This document shows, piece by piece, positions 34,358 through 43,287 of a stretch of DNA of 64,000 nt. Under the pieces are notes generated by a model that was not told where the DNA came from, searched no databases, and was given only the letters and a program-made list of their open reading frames with translations. The DNA comes from JAJPIG01 sp035531675. Its GTDB lineage: Bacteria; Desulfobacterota; Binatia; Binatales; Binataceae. The position numbers and the translations under genes are program-made. Where the stretch lies: positions 62,001 to 126,000 of the forward strand of contig DATKSL010000027.1 of the NCBI GenBank assembly GCA_035531675.1, in the 5' to 3' direction. Numbering within the stretch: the stretch's first letter is position 1; each line of letters opens with the position of its first letter.

Positions 34358-36047
34358 AGCCCGCCTTGATGTGGTCGGCTGCGGCAGCATGGTGGTCGAC
34401 CTGTTCTACCGCACGCCGCGGATTGTGCGGGCCGACGAGAAAATCGTGCTCGACACGCATCGCGCCGGCGGCGGCATGGAGCGGGCGGCGGTCGGCGGCG
34501 TGGTGCTGAATCATCTCGGCTGGGCGCGCATCCTGGGGCTCGAGGTCGGCATCTGCGGCAAGATGGGCGACGACCGTCACGGCGAGTTCCTGCGCGACGG
34601 GATGGATCGGCTCGGCATCCGCCACCATCTCACGCTCGACGGCGGCTCGAGCTCGTTCTCGACGGTGTTCGTCGACGGCGCGGGCAATCGCGCGATCTAC
34701 ATGGTGCGCGGCGCCACCGCCGAGCTGAAGCATCTTGAGATCGGGCGCCGCCACGGCGCTTTTATCCGCCGCGCCCACCTGGTGTCGACCGAGATTTCGC
34801 AGCTTCCGCTGCGCACCGTGATCGCACTCCTGCAGTTCGCCCGCCGCCATTCGATCCCGACCGTGGTCGACGTCGACGTGCCGCCCTCCGATGCCTGCGC
34901 GGTGCTCGGCAGCCGCGACGAGCTGGAGCGCGTGCTGCGCCTTGCCACCTATCTGAAGCCGGCCAAGGCCGCGGCCCGCGAACTGGCCGGATGCGAAGGC
35001 GACGCGCTGCGGATGGCCGAAGCGATTCGCGCCCGCTACGGCAATCGCGCGGTGGTGATCACCGACGGCGCGCGCGGTTGCGCGATTGCGGCGGCGCATA
35101 CCAGCCTGCGGGTGCCGGCCTTCCGCGTCCGGCAAATCGACACCACCGGCGCCGGCGACGCCTTTTTGGGCGCGATGCTGGCGGGGCTCCGATGGAAACT
35201 CGGATGGCCGCAGATTGGCCGGCTCGGCAACGCCGCCGGCGCGGTCTGCGTGAGCCGCCTGGGCGCCTTTCCCTCGGGTTTCGAGTTGCGCGCCGAAATC
35301 GTCAGGCTCTACGGCGAACGTCTGCCGGTACGCGGCAAGCCGGGCCAGGCGCGCCGTGCGACCGCCGCCGGCGCGGTGCTCGACCCGACCGCCGAGCTCA
35401 AGCGTTTCCTCGATCGCTCGCTCAGCGAACTGGGCGGACTCAAGCGGCGGATCGATCTCAAGGATATTTCGCAGGCGGTGGCGATGATCCGCGCGGCCGA
35501 GGTCAACCAGGGACGGGTTCACGTCACCGGCGTCGGCAAGCCCGAGCACGTCGCGCGCTATGCGGCGAGCCTGTTCTGCTCGGTCGGCACGCCGGCGACT
35601 TTCCTGCATGCCACCGAAACGCTGCACGGCAGCCTGGGCCAGGTCGATCGCAACGACGTGGTGATCGCGATCTCGAACAGCGGCAACACCAGCGAGCTGC
35701 TGGCGACCGCCACCGCGATCAAGGAGCATGGCGCGCAACTAATCGCCGTGACCGGCAACAGCGGCTCCGAGCTGTCGCAGATCGCCGACCTGGTGATTCA
35801 TGCGCCGGTCAAAGAGGACGGCGGCGTGCTGGGGCTGGCGCCGCGAATCAGCGTGCTCGGTCAGATCTACGTGCTGGCGGCGCTGTCGGTGGTGCTGGAA
35901 GTCGGCCGCGGGCTGACGCTGGAAGAGTACAGCCGCTGGCATCGTGCCGGTGCGCTCGGCGAGGCGGCGCGGCACATGGCCGCCAATCAGGCGGGCGCGC
36001 CGCGCAAACTCAAGGTGGTTCGCGCGGCGCGCCCGTTCAGACCGTAA
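34350..36047 (+). CDS. Fusion of PfkB-family sugar kinase and SIS sugar-phosphate isomerase-like domain
   Basis: A 565-residue two-domain protein. Residues about 1-320 are a PfkB carbohydrate kinase: GICGKMGDDRHGEFL near 68-81, VVITDGARGC near 235 and the signature DTTGAGDAF at 264-272 with catalytic Asp270. Residues about 350-540 are a SIS domain like KdsD/KpsF, with GVGKPEHVARYAASLF near 394 and ISNSGNTSELL near 441. No CBS domains follow. The start overlaps the DapA-like gene's stop by 8 bp, so the two are coupled. The fusion suggests kinase and isomerase act in series on one sugar. The substrate is unknown. Confidence 0.88.
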   Translation: MAEARLDVVGCGSMVVDLFYRTPRIVRADEKIVLDTHRAGGGMERAAVGGVVLNHLGWARILGLEVGICGKMGDDRHGEFLRDGMDRLGIRHHLTLDGGSSSFSTVFVDGAGNRAIYMVRGATAELKHLEIGRRHGAFIRRAHLVSTEISQLPLRTVIALLQFARRHSIPTVVDVDVPPSDACAVLGSRDELERVLRLATYLKPAKAAARELAGCEGDALRMAEAIRARYGNRAVVITDGARGCAIAAAHTSLRVPAFRVRQIDTTGAGDAFLGAMLAGLRWKLGWPQIGRLGNAAGAVCVSRLGAFPSGFELRAEIVRLYGERLPVRGKPGQARRATAAGAVLDPTAELKRFLDRSLSELGGLKRRIDLKDISQAVAMIRAAEVNQGRVHVTGVGKPEHVARYAASLFCSVGTPATFLHATETLHGSLGQVDRNDVVIAISNSGNTSELLATATAIKEHGAQLIAVTGNSGSELSQIADLVIHAPVKEDGGVLGLAPRISVLGQIYVLAALSVVLEVGRGLTLEEYSRWHRAGALGEAARHMAANQAGAPRKLKVVRAARPFRP

Positions 36048-36075
36048 CTACTGCCCGGCGGGCAGGGTTAATCGC

Positions 36076-37377
36076 TCAGCGCATGATCGTTGCCAGCGCG
36101 GAGACCGTGTTGAACTTATTTGCCAGCGTATAGTTGACGCCGTTGTAGTTCTCGCAGTCCGAATTGCCTTTCACATCGTCGCCATTGGGAGCCGCCGACG
36201 TCACGCCGCTCACGTGACCGCTCTGGTAATCCCAGATCATTTCGATGAAGCGGCCGGAGTCGGTGGTATAGCCGACCAGCGGGACTTTCGCTCCGGGATG
36301 ATTGATCATCTGCAGCTTCCAGTACTGCCCGTTCACATCGTAGAGGTCGCTCCACAGATTCGCCCAGGTCTCGCTGTCGATGTACATCACGCGATTGCCG
36401 TAGCAATATCCGGCGCGCTGTGAGGGGATGCGCTTGACGCTGATGATATCGACCGGCCGCATCTCCCAATCGCCGACCACCGGCTCGGGCATCAGCGCAT
36501 CGTCGTAATTGGCGCGCTGGCCGCCGATCTTCGTATCGACCTGCACCAGGCTCGGGACGAAGCCGGTCCGCAGAAATTTCGCGTCCCAACGCACGATGCC
36601 GCCGTTCCAGCCGGTATGCACGTCGTCCTGCGTGAAGTCCGAGCCGACCACCGGCGAGCAGCGCGCGGCGCTCGACAGGCGCAGGCTGCGGCGCAGCGCC
36701 GGAATGAAGACGAAGACCGCCTCAGGCTTGGTGGCTTGGTCGTAGTAGAGGGTTAGTTGCGCGGTGTAGCGCGCCTGTTCCGGTTCCGCCACTTCCAGGA
36801 ATTCGCTGTAGTAGATGCCCTGCGCGAGCGGATCGGTGATGGGCCGCGCGGGATCGCTGATATGGCTGAACTCGCGGTATGACTGGCTGCCGACCGTCAG
36901 GTTCTCGTTGCCCAGCCGGTCGCGCCGGTAGAGATGCCAGGCCGGAGAGCATTCTTCCCACGGCAGCGGGCGGTACCAGGTATTCACCAGCACCTTCCAT
37001 CCTCTGAGCGGCGCGTTCGGATTCGGGAACGGCAGGCCGGCGATGTAACCGGAGATCATATGGCCGCCGTCGGGAAGTGCGACAACCTTCACCCCGCCTG
37101 AATACTTCTCGGTGTTCTGCTCATAGGTCGGCCAGCGGTAATGATGGGTGGCGCCGATTACCATCCGGTAGGTGGGTTCGAGCTTCCAAGGCGTCTTGCC
37201 GGCAAACAGCAACTGAAGCCCCTGCGGCATGTAGTCCTTGTACTGCCGCCAATTCTGCATCGTGATGACCGTGCCGGGCTTGACCGCCGCAGCCTCCTCC
37301 TCCTGCGCACTGGCGAGTCCCCCTGCAAACAACAACAGGAGCCCGACGTAAGCAACGATGAATGGTTTGCTGCCCAT
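36076..37377 (-). CDS. DUF1329 domain protein, secreted (1 of 2)
   Basis: A 433-residue protein with a signal peptide (cleavage near LASA-QEEE) and the DUF1329 fold, which is related to outer-membrane lipoprotein-sorting (LolA-like) beta barrels. Family marks are QNWRQYKDYMPQGLQLLFAG, the GYIAGLPFPNPNAPLRGWK block, FIPALRRSLRLSSAARC and GYCYGNRVMYID. It likely carries a hydrophobic ligand in the periplasm; this is inference. It is closely related to the protein at 58133-59449. A 200-bp gap upstream holds GTTAAC twice (37414 and 37425). Confidence 0.88.
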   Translation of the reverse strand: MGSKPFIVAYVGLLLLFAGGLASAQEEEAAAVKPGTVITMQNWRQYKDYMPQGLQLLFAGKTPWKLEPTYRMVIGATHHYRWPTYEQNTEKYSGGVKVVALPDGGHMISGYIAGLPFPNPNAPLRGWKVLVNTWYRPLPWEECSPAWHLYRRDRLGNENLTVGSQSYREFSHISDPARPITDPLAQGIYYSEFLEVAEPEQARYTAQLTLYYDQATKPEAVFVFIPALRRSLRLSSAARCSPVVGSDFTQDDVHTGWNGGIVRWDAKFLRTGFVPSLVQVDTKIGGQRANYDDALMPEPVVGDWEMRPVDIISVKRIPSQRAGYCYGNRVMYIDSETWANLWSDLYDVNGQYWKLQMINHPGAKVPLVGYTTDSGRFIEMIWDYQSGHVSGVTSAAPNGDDVKGNSDCENYNGVNYTLANKFNTVSALATIMR

Positions 37378-37579
37378 AGTCCTGTCCCCTTGTCCCCTTG
37401 TCCTGCGGGTTGCGTTAACCCATCGTTAACATAAGAAGCAGCCTCCGACAAAGCCTATCAAACTTATAAAAAGAGCGCTCACGGCGCGAAATCAACCAGC
37501 ACAACCGGGTTGCTTGGTGGCCCTCAAAACTACGGATGGTTGAACTAGCCAGCATAACAAGCCCATAGCATAAGCGGAT

Positions 37580-38614
37580 TCACAAGGTCTCACGGACCAG
37601 CTCGGTACCGTCGACCATCGCTTTGAGTTTACCGAAGGCCACCGCGCGCGACAGATATTTCATCCCGCAGTCCGGCGCGACCACCAGGCGCTCGGGCGCG
37701 ACGAACTTGAGCGCCGCGCGAATCCGCTCGGCCACCGTCGCGGGCGTCTCGATAGTCTGGTCCTTGAGGTCGAGCACCCCGAGCATCACGGTCTTGGTGC
37801 GAATCTGCTTGAGCACCGAAAGATCGAGCTGCGGTTGCGCCGCCTCGATCGAAACCTGGCTCGCTGCCGAATCCTCGAGCTCGGCCAGAAACTCGTAGCT
37901 GTTAGGTTTGGGGCGTTTCACCACATGCGCGTAGCCCATGCACAGATGGACCGCGACCGTGCCCGACACCCCTTCCAGTGCGCGATTGAGCGCCTTGAGG
38001 CCGAACTGGCGCGCCTTGTCGTGGCGCGCTTCCATGTAGGGATCGTCAATCTGGACGACGTCGGCGCCGGCTGCGAACAGATCTTTGATTTCGGCGTTGA
38101 CCGCCGCCGCATAGTCCATCGCCATCGCCGCTTCGTCGGCGTAGTAGCCGTTCTCCGCCTGCTGCGTCATCGTGAACGGTCCCGGCAGGGTAATCTTGAT
38201 GCGGCGATCGGTATGCTGGCGCAGAAAGGTCAGGTCGCGCACTTCGATCGGACCGAGCCGCCGAATCGGGCCCGAGACCAGCGGCACCGCGTGCGGCTTG
38301 CCGGTGCGATCCAGGTTGCTGCCTATCTTCTCGCGATCGACGCCGCCCAGCGCGTTGGCGAAGCGGTTCGAGTAGCTCTCGCGCCGCATCTCGCCGTCCG
38401 AAATGATATCGACCCCGGCCCGCTCCATGTCATGGATCGCAACGATGGTCGCGTCGTCCTGCGCCTGCTCGAGCAGCGGCGCTGGAATTCGCCACAGCTC
38501 CTCGGCCCGCACTCGAAACGGCAGGTTGGCGAGCAGCTTCTCGCGATCGATCAACCAATCCGGCTGCGGATAGCTGCCCACCACCGTGGTCGGCAGCAGT
38601 TCGACTCTGCTCAT
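37580..38614 (-). CDS. MetE C-terminal-domain family (cobalamin-independent methionine synthase-like) protein
   Basis: A 344-residue UROD/MetE-fold protein equal to the catalytic C-terminal half of MetE, with no N-terminal half. The zinc ligands are all present: His223 and Cys225 in VHLCMGY, Glu257 in VSIEAAQP and Cys316 in PDCGMKY, matching E. coli His641, Cys643, Glu665, Cys726. It could make methionine from a simple methyl donor or transfer or cleave thiol substrates. Stand-alone core MetE proteins are known. It is 18 bp downstream of CoA-transferase 2 on the same strand, so the two probably share a message. Confidence 0.85.
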   Translation of the reverse strand: MSRVELLPTTVVGSYPQPDWLIDREKLLANLPFRVRAEELWRIPAPLLEQAQDDATIVAIHDMERAGVDIISDGEMRRESYSNRFANALGGVDREKIGSNLDRTGKPHAVPLVSGPIRRLGPIEVRDLTFLRQHTDRRIKITLPGPFTMTQQAENGYYADEAAMAMDYAAAVNAEIKDLFAAGADVVQIDDPYMEARHDKARQFGLKALNRALEGVSGTVAVHLCMGYAHVVKRPKPNSYEFLAELEDSAASQVSIEAAQPQLDLSVLKQIRTKTVMLGVLDLKDQTIETPATVAERIRAALKFVAPERLVVAPDCGMKYLSRAVAFGKLKAMVDGTELVRETL

Positions 38615-38632
38615 CGGATACTCCTGTCGTGT

Positions 38633-39877
38633 TCAGATCACGTTGTCGTGCTTGAGTCGCTCGATTTCGGCTTCGGCGAGTCCCAGCAGATCGCGGTAGA
38701 CCCGCTGATTGTCGTAGCCGACCGGCACCGAACCACGGAAGATGCGGCCCGGGGTCAGCGAGAAGCGCGGCACCGCGCCAATCCCGCGCAGCCGACCCGC
38801 CACCCGATCGTCCCATTCGACGTGAACCCCACGGGCGCGGTACTGCGGATGCTCCGCCATGCCGCGCGCATCGAGCACCGCGGCGCACGCGACCTTCATC
38901 TGGTTGAGCCGCTTGACGACCTCGCTTACCTCGAGCCCGGCGCTCCACTCGCGCAGCCGCCGGTCGAACTCCAGCCCGTCGGGCGAATCGACCGCGGTGC
39001 GCGCCCGCTGCCATCGCTCGTCGGTCGGCTCGAGCCCGAGCGCGCGCAGTAAATTGTCGTACGGCTCGCCGGCCAGCGCCGCGACCGCGACCCATCCGTC
39101 GCGGCATTGGAAGGTGTCGCCGGGCTGAAAATCCTGCGCCTTGTTGCCGCTGCGATGGCGAATCAGGCCGCGTTCGAAATACTCGATCATGGTGCCGCCC
39201 AGCAGCCGGTGAATCGCCTCGTACTGCGCCAGATCGATCGACTGCCCCTTGCCGGTGGCGCGCGCATAGGTCAGTCCGGCCAGCGAGCTCCAGAGCGAAA
39301 ACAGCGCCGCGATATAGTCGCCGAGCCACGGCGCGCCGCGCGTCGGCGGACTGGGATCGGGGAACCCGGTCTGGTCCATGATCCCGCCCATCGCCTGCCC
39401 GATATAGTCATACGATGGCCGGCTCCGAAACTCGGGGTCGCCATCCTGGCCGAAGCCGGAGACGTGCGTGATGACCAGGCGCGGGTTGACGCCCCGGACC
39501 GTGGCGTCGTCGAGACCCCACTTATCCCAGGTGCCGGCCTTCGCGTTCTCCATCCAGATTTCGGCGCGCGCCGCCAGTTTCAGAAAAATTTCGCGGCCTT
39601 TGGGAGTGGTCGGATCGAGCGTCACGCAAAACATGTTGCGCCGCTCCTGCGCCCACACGGTGCTGACCGGCGCCAGCCCGGCCTGCGCCGGCAGCATCGG
39701 CCCGAATTGACGCCATCCGCGATCGCCGGTTTTGGTCCGCTCGACCTGGATCACCTCGGCGCCCATCTCGGCCGCCAGCTCAGCCGCGAACGGCCCCGCG
39801 ATTAGCGTGCCGGTCGACAGGATCTTTACGCCCTGCAGGGCTCCGAACGGTTCGCGAATCAGGTCCTGGTCTGCCAT
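38633..39877 (-). CDS. CaiB/BaiF family III CoA-transferase (2 of 3)
   Basis: A 414-residue CoA-transferase. The catalytic Asp is expected at Asp187 in APWLGDYIAAL, and the AAEMGAEVIQVERTKTGD block is typical of the N-terminal nucleotide fold. It has a longer C-terminal half than the AMACR-type paralogue. It is upstream of the MetE-like gene in the same direction. Substrate unknown; family members include benzylsuccinate, carnitine, formyl and bile-acid CoA-transferases. Confidence 0.88.
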   Translation of the reverse strand: MADQDLIREPFGALQGVKILSTGTLIAGPFAAELAAEMGAEVIQVERTKTGDRGWRQFGPMLPAQAGLAPVSTVWAQERRNMFCVTLDPTTPKGREIFLKLAARAEIWMENAKAGTWDKWGLDDATVRGVNPRLVITHVSGFGQDGDPEFRSRPSYDYIGQAMGGIMDQTGFPDPSPPTRGAPWLGDYIAALFSLWSSLAGLTYARATGKGQSIDLAQYEAIHRLLGGTMIEYFERGLIRHRSGNKAQDFQPGDTFQCRDGWVAVAALAGEPYDNLLRALGLEPTDERWQRARTAVDSPDGLEFDRRLREWSAGLEVSEVVKRLNQMKVACAAVLDARGMAEHPQYRARGVHVEWDDRVAGRLRGIGAVPRFSLTPGRIFRGSVPVGYDNQRVYRDLLGLAEAEIERLKHDNVI

Positions 39878-40023
39878 CGATGTTCTCTCGAGCCGGACCG
39901 CCGATGATGCGCCATTGGGGCCCGATTCGGCAACTGGCGCGGCGCGGGCGCGGCTGATTATGTTACTATTGATTGCTGTACCATCGGCGGGGTCCGCGCG
40001 GAATAAGGGAGGGGGCAGACTGA

Positions 40024-41301
40024 ATGAGCGAGTCGATCGATCGGCGCCAGTTGTTCTTCATGGCGATAGCCGGTTTGGCCGGCGGCGCGATCGGTTGGAT
40101 CCCCGTCGAACTGGCCGCCAGCGGCCATTCCCTTACCCAGGTTCAGTCGATATGGAGCCAGATCGCCGGGCTCGTCTCGATGGCGCTGATGTGGGCGATG
40201 ATCGGTGGCCTGATACTGGCCAGCGAGTCGCAGACCATCGCCATTACGCCGCGCACCACGCGCGACTTCCTGCGCGGTTTCATCGTTTGTTTCGCGGTCG
40301 GACTGCCGGCGGTCTACTACGCCAACGTGGTCTTTACCGACATCCTGATCGCCGGCGGATGGGGCGTTAACCGCCCCGGGGCTTTCGGATGGCTGATGCT
40401 GGCGCGCACCATCGGCTGGGCGGTGACCGGGCTGATGCTGGGCGTCGCGGTCGGTCTGGCCGGTCTGTCGCTGCGCAATGTGGTCAAGGGCGCGGTGGGC
40501 GGATGGGTGGGCGGCTTTGCCGGCGGCCTGCTGTTCGATCCCATCAACCTGGGCGGCGGCGGTGGCACCTCGTCGCGCCTGATCGGCCTGTGCGTGCTCG
40601 GCCTCGCGATCGGACTGGCGATCGGGCTGGTTCAGGAGCTTACCAAGAACGCCTGGCTGGCAGTCGACGCGGGACGTCTTTCAGGCCGCCAGTTTCGTCT
40701 CGAACGGCCGACTATCACGCTGGGCCGCGCCGAGGAGAACGCGGTCGGGTTGTTCGGCGATCCGCGCGTCCAGGCGCGCCATGCGATTATCACCCGGCAG
40801 GGCGATCACTGGGAGATCAAGAACCTCGCGGTCCAGGCCGGCACTACCGTCAACGGCAAGCTGATCGAAAGCGCCCCGCTCGCTGATGGCGACAGCATCA
40901 AGATTGGTGACTACGTACTGAGTTTTCATCTGCGGCAGGGAGCCGCGGCGCGCGCCGGACGCCCCGATGGTCCCGCGTTCATCCACCGCCCGCGCCCGGA
41001 GAGCGCCGCGCCGCCGGGCGCGCGCGAAGCGCATTTAATCGACGGCGCCGGCCGGCGCTACCCGCTGCGCGACGGCGGCGCGACCCGGATGGGACGCGCG
41101 CTGGACAACGATATCGTGGCGAGCGATGCTTCGGTTTCGCGCCATCATGCGCAGATCGTGGCCATCAATGGCGGCTTCGAGCTGCGCGACATGCAAAGTC
41201 AGAACGGCACTTATGTGAGCGGCCGCCGCGTCGCACAGGCGCGCATCAATGACGGCGACACGATCGCGCTGGGCGATGCGCCGTTTACCTTCCATGGCTG
41301 A
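40024..41301 (+). CDS. Membrane protein with two C-terminal FHA domains
   Basis: A 425-residue protein. The first about 210 residues hold around six hydrophobic segments, Gly-rich, followed by two forkhead-associated domains at about 225-305 (ITLGRAEENAVGL, VQARHAIITRQG, TTVNGKLI) and about 335-425 (TRMGRALDNDIVAS, SVSRHHAQIV, NGTYVSGRRV). FHA domains bind phosphothreonine, so it is likely a target or partner of the Ser/Thr kinase two genes downstream. A GGAGGGGG site precedes the ATG. It overlaps the next gene by 8 bp. Confidence 0.85.
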   Translation: MSESIDRRQLFFMAIAGLAGGAIGWIPVELAASGHSLTQVQSIWSQIAGLVSMALMWAMIGGLILASESQTIAITPRTTRDFLRGFIVCFAVGLPAVYYANVVFTDILIAGGWGVNRPGAFGWLMLARTIGWAVTGLMLGVAVGLAGLSLRNVVKGAVGGWVGGFAGGLLFDPINLGGGGGTSSRLIGLCVLGLAIGLAIGLVQELTKNAWLAVDAGRLSGRQFRLERPTITLGRAEENAVGLFGDPRVQARHAIITRQGDHWEIKNLAVQAGTTVNGKLIESAPLADGDSIKIGDYVLSFHLRQGAAARAGRPDGPAFIHRPRPESAAPPGAREAHLIDGAGRRYPLRDGGATRMGRALDNDIVASDASVSRHHAQIVAINGGFELRDMQSQNGTYVSGRRVAQARINDGDTIALGDAPFTFHG

Positions 41302-41683
41302 TGACGGCGTTGCGCGGGCGCGCTTTTGCTCGCGATGCGGACAGCCGGTGGTAGTCGCCAACGCGCGCTTCTGCAAGGAATGCGGCGCGCCGCTGGCCGG
41401 CAGTCCGATGCTGATGCGCGATCTCACGTGGCAGCCGCTGCTCGCCGCCGCACTGAGCCTGCTCCCCGGCCTCGGCCATCTTTATCGGCATCGGCCGTTG
41501 GCCGCGCTCGCATGGTTTGTCGGCGTGCTGTTAGCCTATTCGATCGCCCAGCCGTTCGGCTTTATCCTGCACCTGGTATGCGCCGGGAACGCGGCGCTGT
41601 CGGGCGCGCTAAGCGAAAACGCGATCGTGGCGCGCCTGCGTCAGCGACGCGGCTCTTCGCGTTACGCGCCGCCGCCGGCATGA
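41294..41683 (+). CDS. Zinc-ribbon membrane protein
   Basis: A 129-residue protein with an N-terminal double zinc ribbon (FCSRCGQP and FCKECGAPL) and two or three hydrophobic helices from about residue 48 onward. It overlaps the FHA gene stop by 8 bp and ends 22 bp before the kinase gene, so it belongs to one signalling cassette. The zinc ribbon resembles that in the kinase's own linker region (CPGC/CSYC), perhaps mediating assembly. No function is known. Confidence 0.7.
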   Translation: MADDGVARARFCSRCGQPVVVANARFCKECGAPLAGSPMLMRDLTWQPLLAAALSLLPGLGHLYRHRPLAALAWFVGVLLAYSIAQPFGFILHLVCAGNAALSGALSENAIVARLRQRRGSSRYAPPPA

Positions 41684-41705
41684 ACCGCGCGCCGATGACT
41701 CGCGG

Positions 41706-43268
41706 ATGATAGCGCCCGACACGATCGTCGGCGGCCGTTACAAGGTCGTCAAGCCGCTCGGCGGCGGCGGCATGAAGCTGGTCTATCTGGCCGAGGACCT
41801 GCGGCTGGCCTCGCGCCGTTGCGCGTTGGCCGAGATGATCGACAGTCTCACCAATCCCGAGATGCTGCGCCAGGCTGAGGCCGCCTTCCAGCGCGAGGCC
41901 GACATGCTCGCGCAGCTCAGCAACGAGCACATCCCCCGCATCTACGACTATTTCAGCGAGCGCAACCATCACTACCTGGTGATGGAATATATCGAGGGGG
42001 CGACGCTCGAGGAGGAACTCAAGCGCGCCGGCGGACGGCTGCCCGAAGCCCGCGTGATCGACGTCGCGATGCAGGTGCTGGAGACGCTGGTCTACCTGCA
42101 CGGGCTGAGCCCGCCGGTAATCTACCGCGATCTCAAGCCCAGCAACGTGATGATCGCCGGCAGCGGGCAGGCCAAGCTGATCGATTTCGGCATCGCGCGC
42201 CATTTTCAGCCGCTCAGCAACGCCACCATGATCGGCACCCAGGGCTATGCGCCGCCCGAGCAGTATCGCGGCAAGGTCGAGCTGCGTTCCGACCTGTATG
42301 CGCTCGCCGCGACCATGCATCATTGTCTGAGCGGCCGCGACCCGTCGCAGGAGGCGCCCTTCAGTTTTCCGCGGCTCGGCACGCTGGCGCCCGAGGTCGC
42401 GCCGGCGCTCGCGACGCTGGTCGATCAGACGCTCGAATACGACATCGAGAAGCGGGTCTCGACCGCGCAGGAGTTCCGTCGCCGGCTGATCGAGATCAAG
42501 GACCGGCTCGCGAATCCGCCTCCCGTCGCGCCGAGCTTGCTGGCGCCGGCGGCGTCGACCGGGTCGAAGGCGTCGCGGCCGCAGCTCCAGCTTCCGCTCG
42601 GCACGCCGGCCGGCGGTGCGGTCGACGCGGGCTCAAATCCGGGCGCGGCGCAAAACTCCGCGGCGGCCGAAGCCGCGACCATCCTGATCGACGCCAGCGC
42701 GATCGCGTGTCCCGGTTGCGGCAGCCGGATTCCAGCCGACTCGCGTTTCTGTTCGTATTGCGCTACCGACCTCCGCCACGTGTTGGGCCCGGCGCACGTC
42801 GCCAACGACCCGGAGGCCAAGACCGCATCATTACCCAACCTGCAGAGCCTGCCGCGCCGCGAGGCGTGGTTCTCGCCGGCCGACTATCGCCGCCATCTCC
42901 GCACGGCCATCCTGATCCTGATCGCGATCTTCGCGTTCGGATTCGTGCTGGCCAAGCTGGTTACGTATTTGGCGTCATCGAGCACCGTCCCGGCGCCGAG
43001 CGGCAGCTCCGAGCCCGCGCCGCCGCCGTTCGGCATGGAGCCCGGCGCGCCCGCCGGGGCTCCCAGCGAGCGCGCCGCCGCGATCCGCAAGGCGCTCGAC
43101 TTCCAGGGCTACACCGACGTGCACTTCAAGATCGAGGGCGACACCATCGTGTTATGGGGCAACGTGCCGAGTCAGGCCGACCGCATGATGGTGGAGACGA
43201 TTGTCTTCACGGTCGGCAACATCTTTTCGATCGAAGATCATCTCAAGGTGACCGGCAGCGGCTGGTGA
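41706..43268 (+). CDS. Membrane Ser/Thr protein kinase with WNK-like lysine placement, zinc ribbon and BON-like C-terminus
   Basis: A 520-residue PknB-like kinase. Catalytic parts: glycine-rich loop LGGGGMKLVYLAED (18-31), alphaC Glu near 64, YRDLKPSN (140-147, Asp142) and DFG (160-162). The VAIK lysine is missing: the strand reads CALAEM with Ala42 there. Instead Lys24 lies in the glycine-rich loop at the place of the catalytic lysine of eukaryotic WNK kinases (GRGSFKTVY with VAWCEL). After about residue 280 come a linker, a CPGC/CSYC zinc ribbon (near 337-355), a membrane helix (near 400-420) and a BON-like domain (AAAIRKALDFQGYTDVHFKIEGD). It likely phosphorylates the FHA protein or others. 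The kinase is convergent with a ClC channel gene 19 bp away. Confidence 0.88.
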   Translation: MIAPDTIVGGRYKVVKPLGGGGMKLVYLAEDLRLASRRCALAEMIDSLTNPEMLRQAEAAFQREADMLAQLSNEHIPRIYDYFSERNHHYLVMEYIEGATLEEELKRAGGRLPEARVIDVAMQVLETLVYLHGLSPPVIYRDLKPSNVMIAGSGQAKLIDFGIARHFQPLSNATMIGTQGYAPPEQYRGKVELRSDLYALAATMHHCLSGRDPSQEAPFSFPRLGTLAPEVAPALATLVDQTLEYDIEKRVSTAQEFRRRLIEIKDRLANPPPVAPSLLAPAASTGSKASRPQLQLPLGTPAGGAVDAGSNPGAAQNSAAAEAATILIDASAIACPGCGSRIPADSRFCSYCATDLRHVLGPAHVANDPEAKTASLPNLQSLPRREAWFSPADYRRHLRTAILILIAIFAFGFVLAKLVTYLASSSTVPAPSGSSEPAPPPFGMEPGAPAGAPSERAAAIRKALDFQGYTDVHFKIEGDTIVLWGNVPSQADRMMVETIVFTVGNIFSIEDHLKVTGSGW

Positions 43269-43287
43269 GCCGCGACGCCCGGATCGC

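Noticed and set aside
34308..35738. A 476-codon minus-strand frame opposite the PfkB-SIS gene
   Set aside because: The plus-strand protein has both domain signatures; this frame has none.
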